Shown piece after piece: positions 6,951 through 7,201 of a stretch of DNA of 7,201 bases. The first letter of the stretch is position 1, and every line of letters starts with the position of its first letter. A program made the translations under genes and the position numbers. The notes beneath the pieces are model-generated. The model was not told the origin of the DNA. It searched no databases and worked only from the letters and a program-made list of their open reading frames with translations. The stretch is from NCBI GenBank assembly GCA_016205905.1, contig JACQSP010000145.1, positions 1-7,201 of the forward strand, written 5' to 3'. The DNA is from Candidatus Woesearchaeota archaeon (GTDB lineage Archaea; Nanobdellota; Nanobdellia; Woesearchaeales; DSVV01).

Positions 6951-6960
6951 ATTTATAAAG
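6951..6960 (-). promoter_or_regulatory. candidate TATA box for asnS
   Basis: On the - strand CTTTATAAAT closely matches an archaeal TATA box. Initiation about 25 bases downstream would fall near 6925-6930, giving an unusually long leader of about 160 bases that spans the tandem array. The core is nearly symmetric, so it could also serve the + strand. TATA-like TAATATAAAA within the array is an alternative, closer promoter. Confidence 0.5.
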
Positions 6961-7000
6961 TTTATTGGATAAAAAGTCTACCTCCAATTTGTCAGCTTTG

Positions 7001-7009
7001 CTTTTATAT
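7001..7009 (+). promoter_or_regulatory. weak candidate TATA box before the hairpin cluster
   Basis: CTTTTATAT resembles an archaeal TATA box on the + strand. Initiation near 7030 would transcribe all three downstream inverted repeats. Support is the short motif and its position only. Confidence 0.25.
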
Positions 7010-7060
7010 CTCGTTAGACATGAAAGGAAGCGAAAACCTATGATAAACTCTGCTATAGTG

Positions 7061-7099
7061 GCGGACTTTAATATTTGTATTAATTTTGTTAAAGTCCGC
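7061..7099. repeat. inverted repeat 1 of the hairpin cluster
   Basis: Perfect 11-bp arms GCGGACTTTAA (7061-7071) and TTAAAGTCCGC (7089-7099) enclose a 17-base AT-rich loop (7072-7088). No U-run follows on either strand, so a simple terminator is not indicated. Confidence 0.9.
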
Positions 7100-7107
7100 G
7101 AATAGCT

Positions 7108-7146
7108 AACGAACTGAAACTATTTATCAATATTGTTCAGTTCGTT
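7108..7146. repeat. inverted repeat 2 of the hairpin cluster
   Basis: Perfect 11-bp arms AACGAACTGAA (7108-7118) and TTCAGTTCGTT (7136-7146) enclose a 17-base loop (7119-7135). The arm and loop lengths equal those of repeat 1 although the stem sequence is unrelated. The gap from repeat 1 is 8 bases. Confidence 0.9.
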
Positions 7147-7148
7147 CA

Positions 7149-7200
7149 ATGTTGCAAACACATAAAAAGTTATTATTAAAATTTAGTGTGTTTGCAACAT
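7149..7200. repeat. inverted repeat 3 of the hairpin cluster
   Basis: Perfect 14-bp arms ATGTTGCAAACACA (7149-7162) and TGTGTTTGCAACAT (7187-7200) enclose a 24-base AT-rich loop (7163-7186). It starts 2 bases after repeat 2 and ends one base before the window edge, so the series may continue. Confidence 0.9.
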
Positions 7201-7201
7201 A

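Larger units (their letters stand above)
6766..7201. other. 436-base gene-free region rich in repeats and inverted repeats
   Basis: No ORF of convincing length or family resemblance lies here on either strand. From left to right it holds an 18-bp tandem array (6777-6884), a T-rich stretch (about 6883-6900), a palindrome (6914-6925), a TATA-like site (6951-6960), a TATA-like site on the other strand (7001-7009) and three successive inverted repeats (7061-7200) running to the window edge. A short ORF at 7040-7105 (21 codons) is not supported by anything else. Confidence 0.8.

Noticed and set aside
7040..7105. 21-codon ORF over hairpin 1
   Set aside because: Too short, no clear ribosome site, and half of it is the inverted repeat.
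7011..7148. Integron attC-like site: GTTAGAC at 7013-7019 and CTAAC/GTTC around hairpin 2
   Set aside because: The attC pattern needs RYYYAAC before GTTRRRY within one imperfect hairpin. Here the GTTAGAC lies on the wrong side, the downstream motif is GTTCAAT, the stem is perfectly paired and no cassette genes are present.
7100..7160. tRNA-like GTTCGTTCAA (T-loop resemblance)
   Set aside because: No acceptor stem, anticodon arm or D-loop can be arranged around it; the bases are used by hairpin 2.
7061..7200. CRISPR array
   Set aside because: The stems differ between units and there is no constant repeat with unique spacers of regular length.

Overview
The window looks like AT-rich archaeal chromosome, most plausibly from a small-genome lineage of the DPANN type. 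The archaeal signs are an archaeal-type asparaginyl-tRNA synthetase ending in the IPFPRT...RWKP style, a COG1361-type exported protein next to MacB-like permeases, TATA-box-like promoters (CTTTATAAAT, ATATATAAAG) and only occasional Shine-Dalgarno motifs. The exact lineage is inferred from gene style and cannot be fixed from the sequence alone.

Layout. The left half (51-4094) lies on the + strand. It holds an exported, C-terminally anchored protein with about three Ig-like beta-sandwich domains, then two paralogous MacB/FtsX-type ABC permeases. No ATP-binding subunit is present in the window, so the cassette is either incomplete here or served by an ATPase encoded elsewhere. The right half (4165-6765) lies on the - strand: asnS followed 42 bases later by a 12-helix MFS transporter, probably one transcript. 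The two halves converge at about 4095-4164. The last 436 bases (6766-7201) contain no convincing gene but are dense in structure.

How the genes work together. The Ig-domain protein and the permease pair probably form the membrane and extracellular parts of a MacB-like export or envelope-remodelling ABC system. asnS is housekeeping (Asn-tRNA charging). The MFS gene downstream of it is a putative drug or small-molecule exporter with no evident functional link.

The non-coding DNA is the most unusual part. (1) Three back-to-back perfect inverted repeats with unrelated stems fill 7061-7200. (2) An 18-bp tandem array upstream of asnS is in frame with asnS for 32 codons yet contains no usual start codon. 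(3) A second, unrelated array of 18-bp period sits between the two permeases. (4) ATTGTAGTCA occurs three times at the convergent gene junction, the last copy running over the MFS stop codon. (5) A 12-bp perfect palindrome lies where the asnS transcript should begin. No complete, recognisably new system is visible; the hairpin cluster at the right edge is the best candidate for something undescribed.
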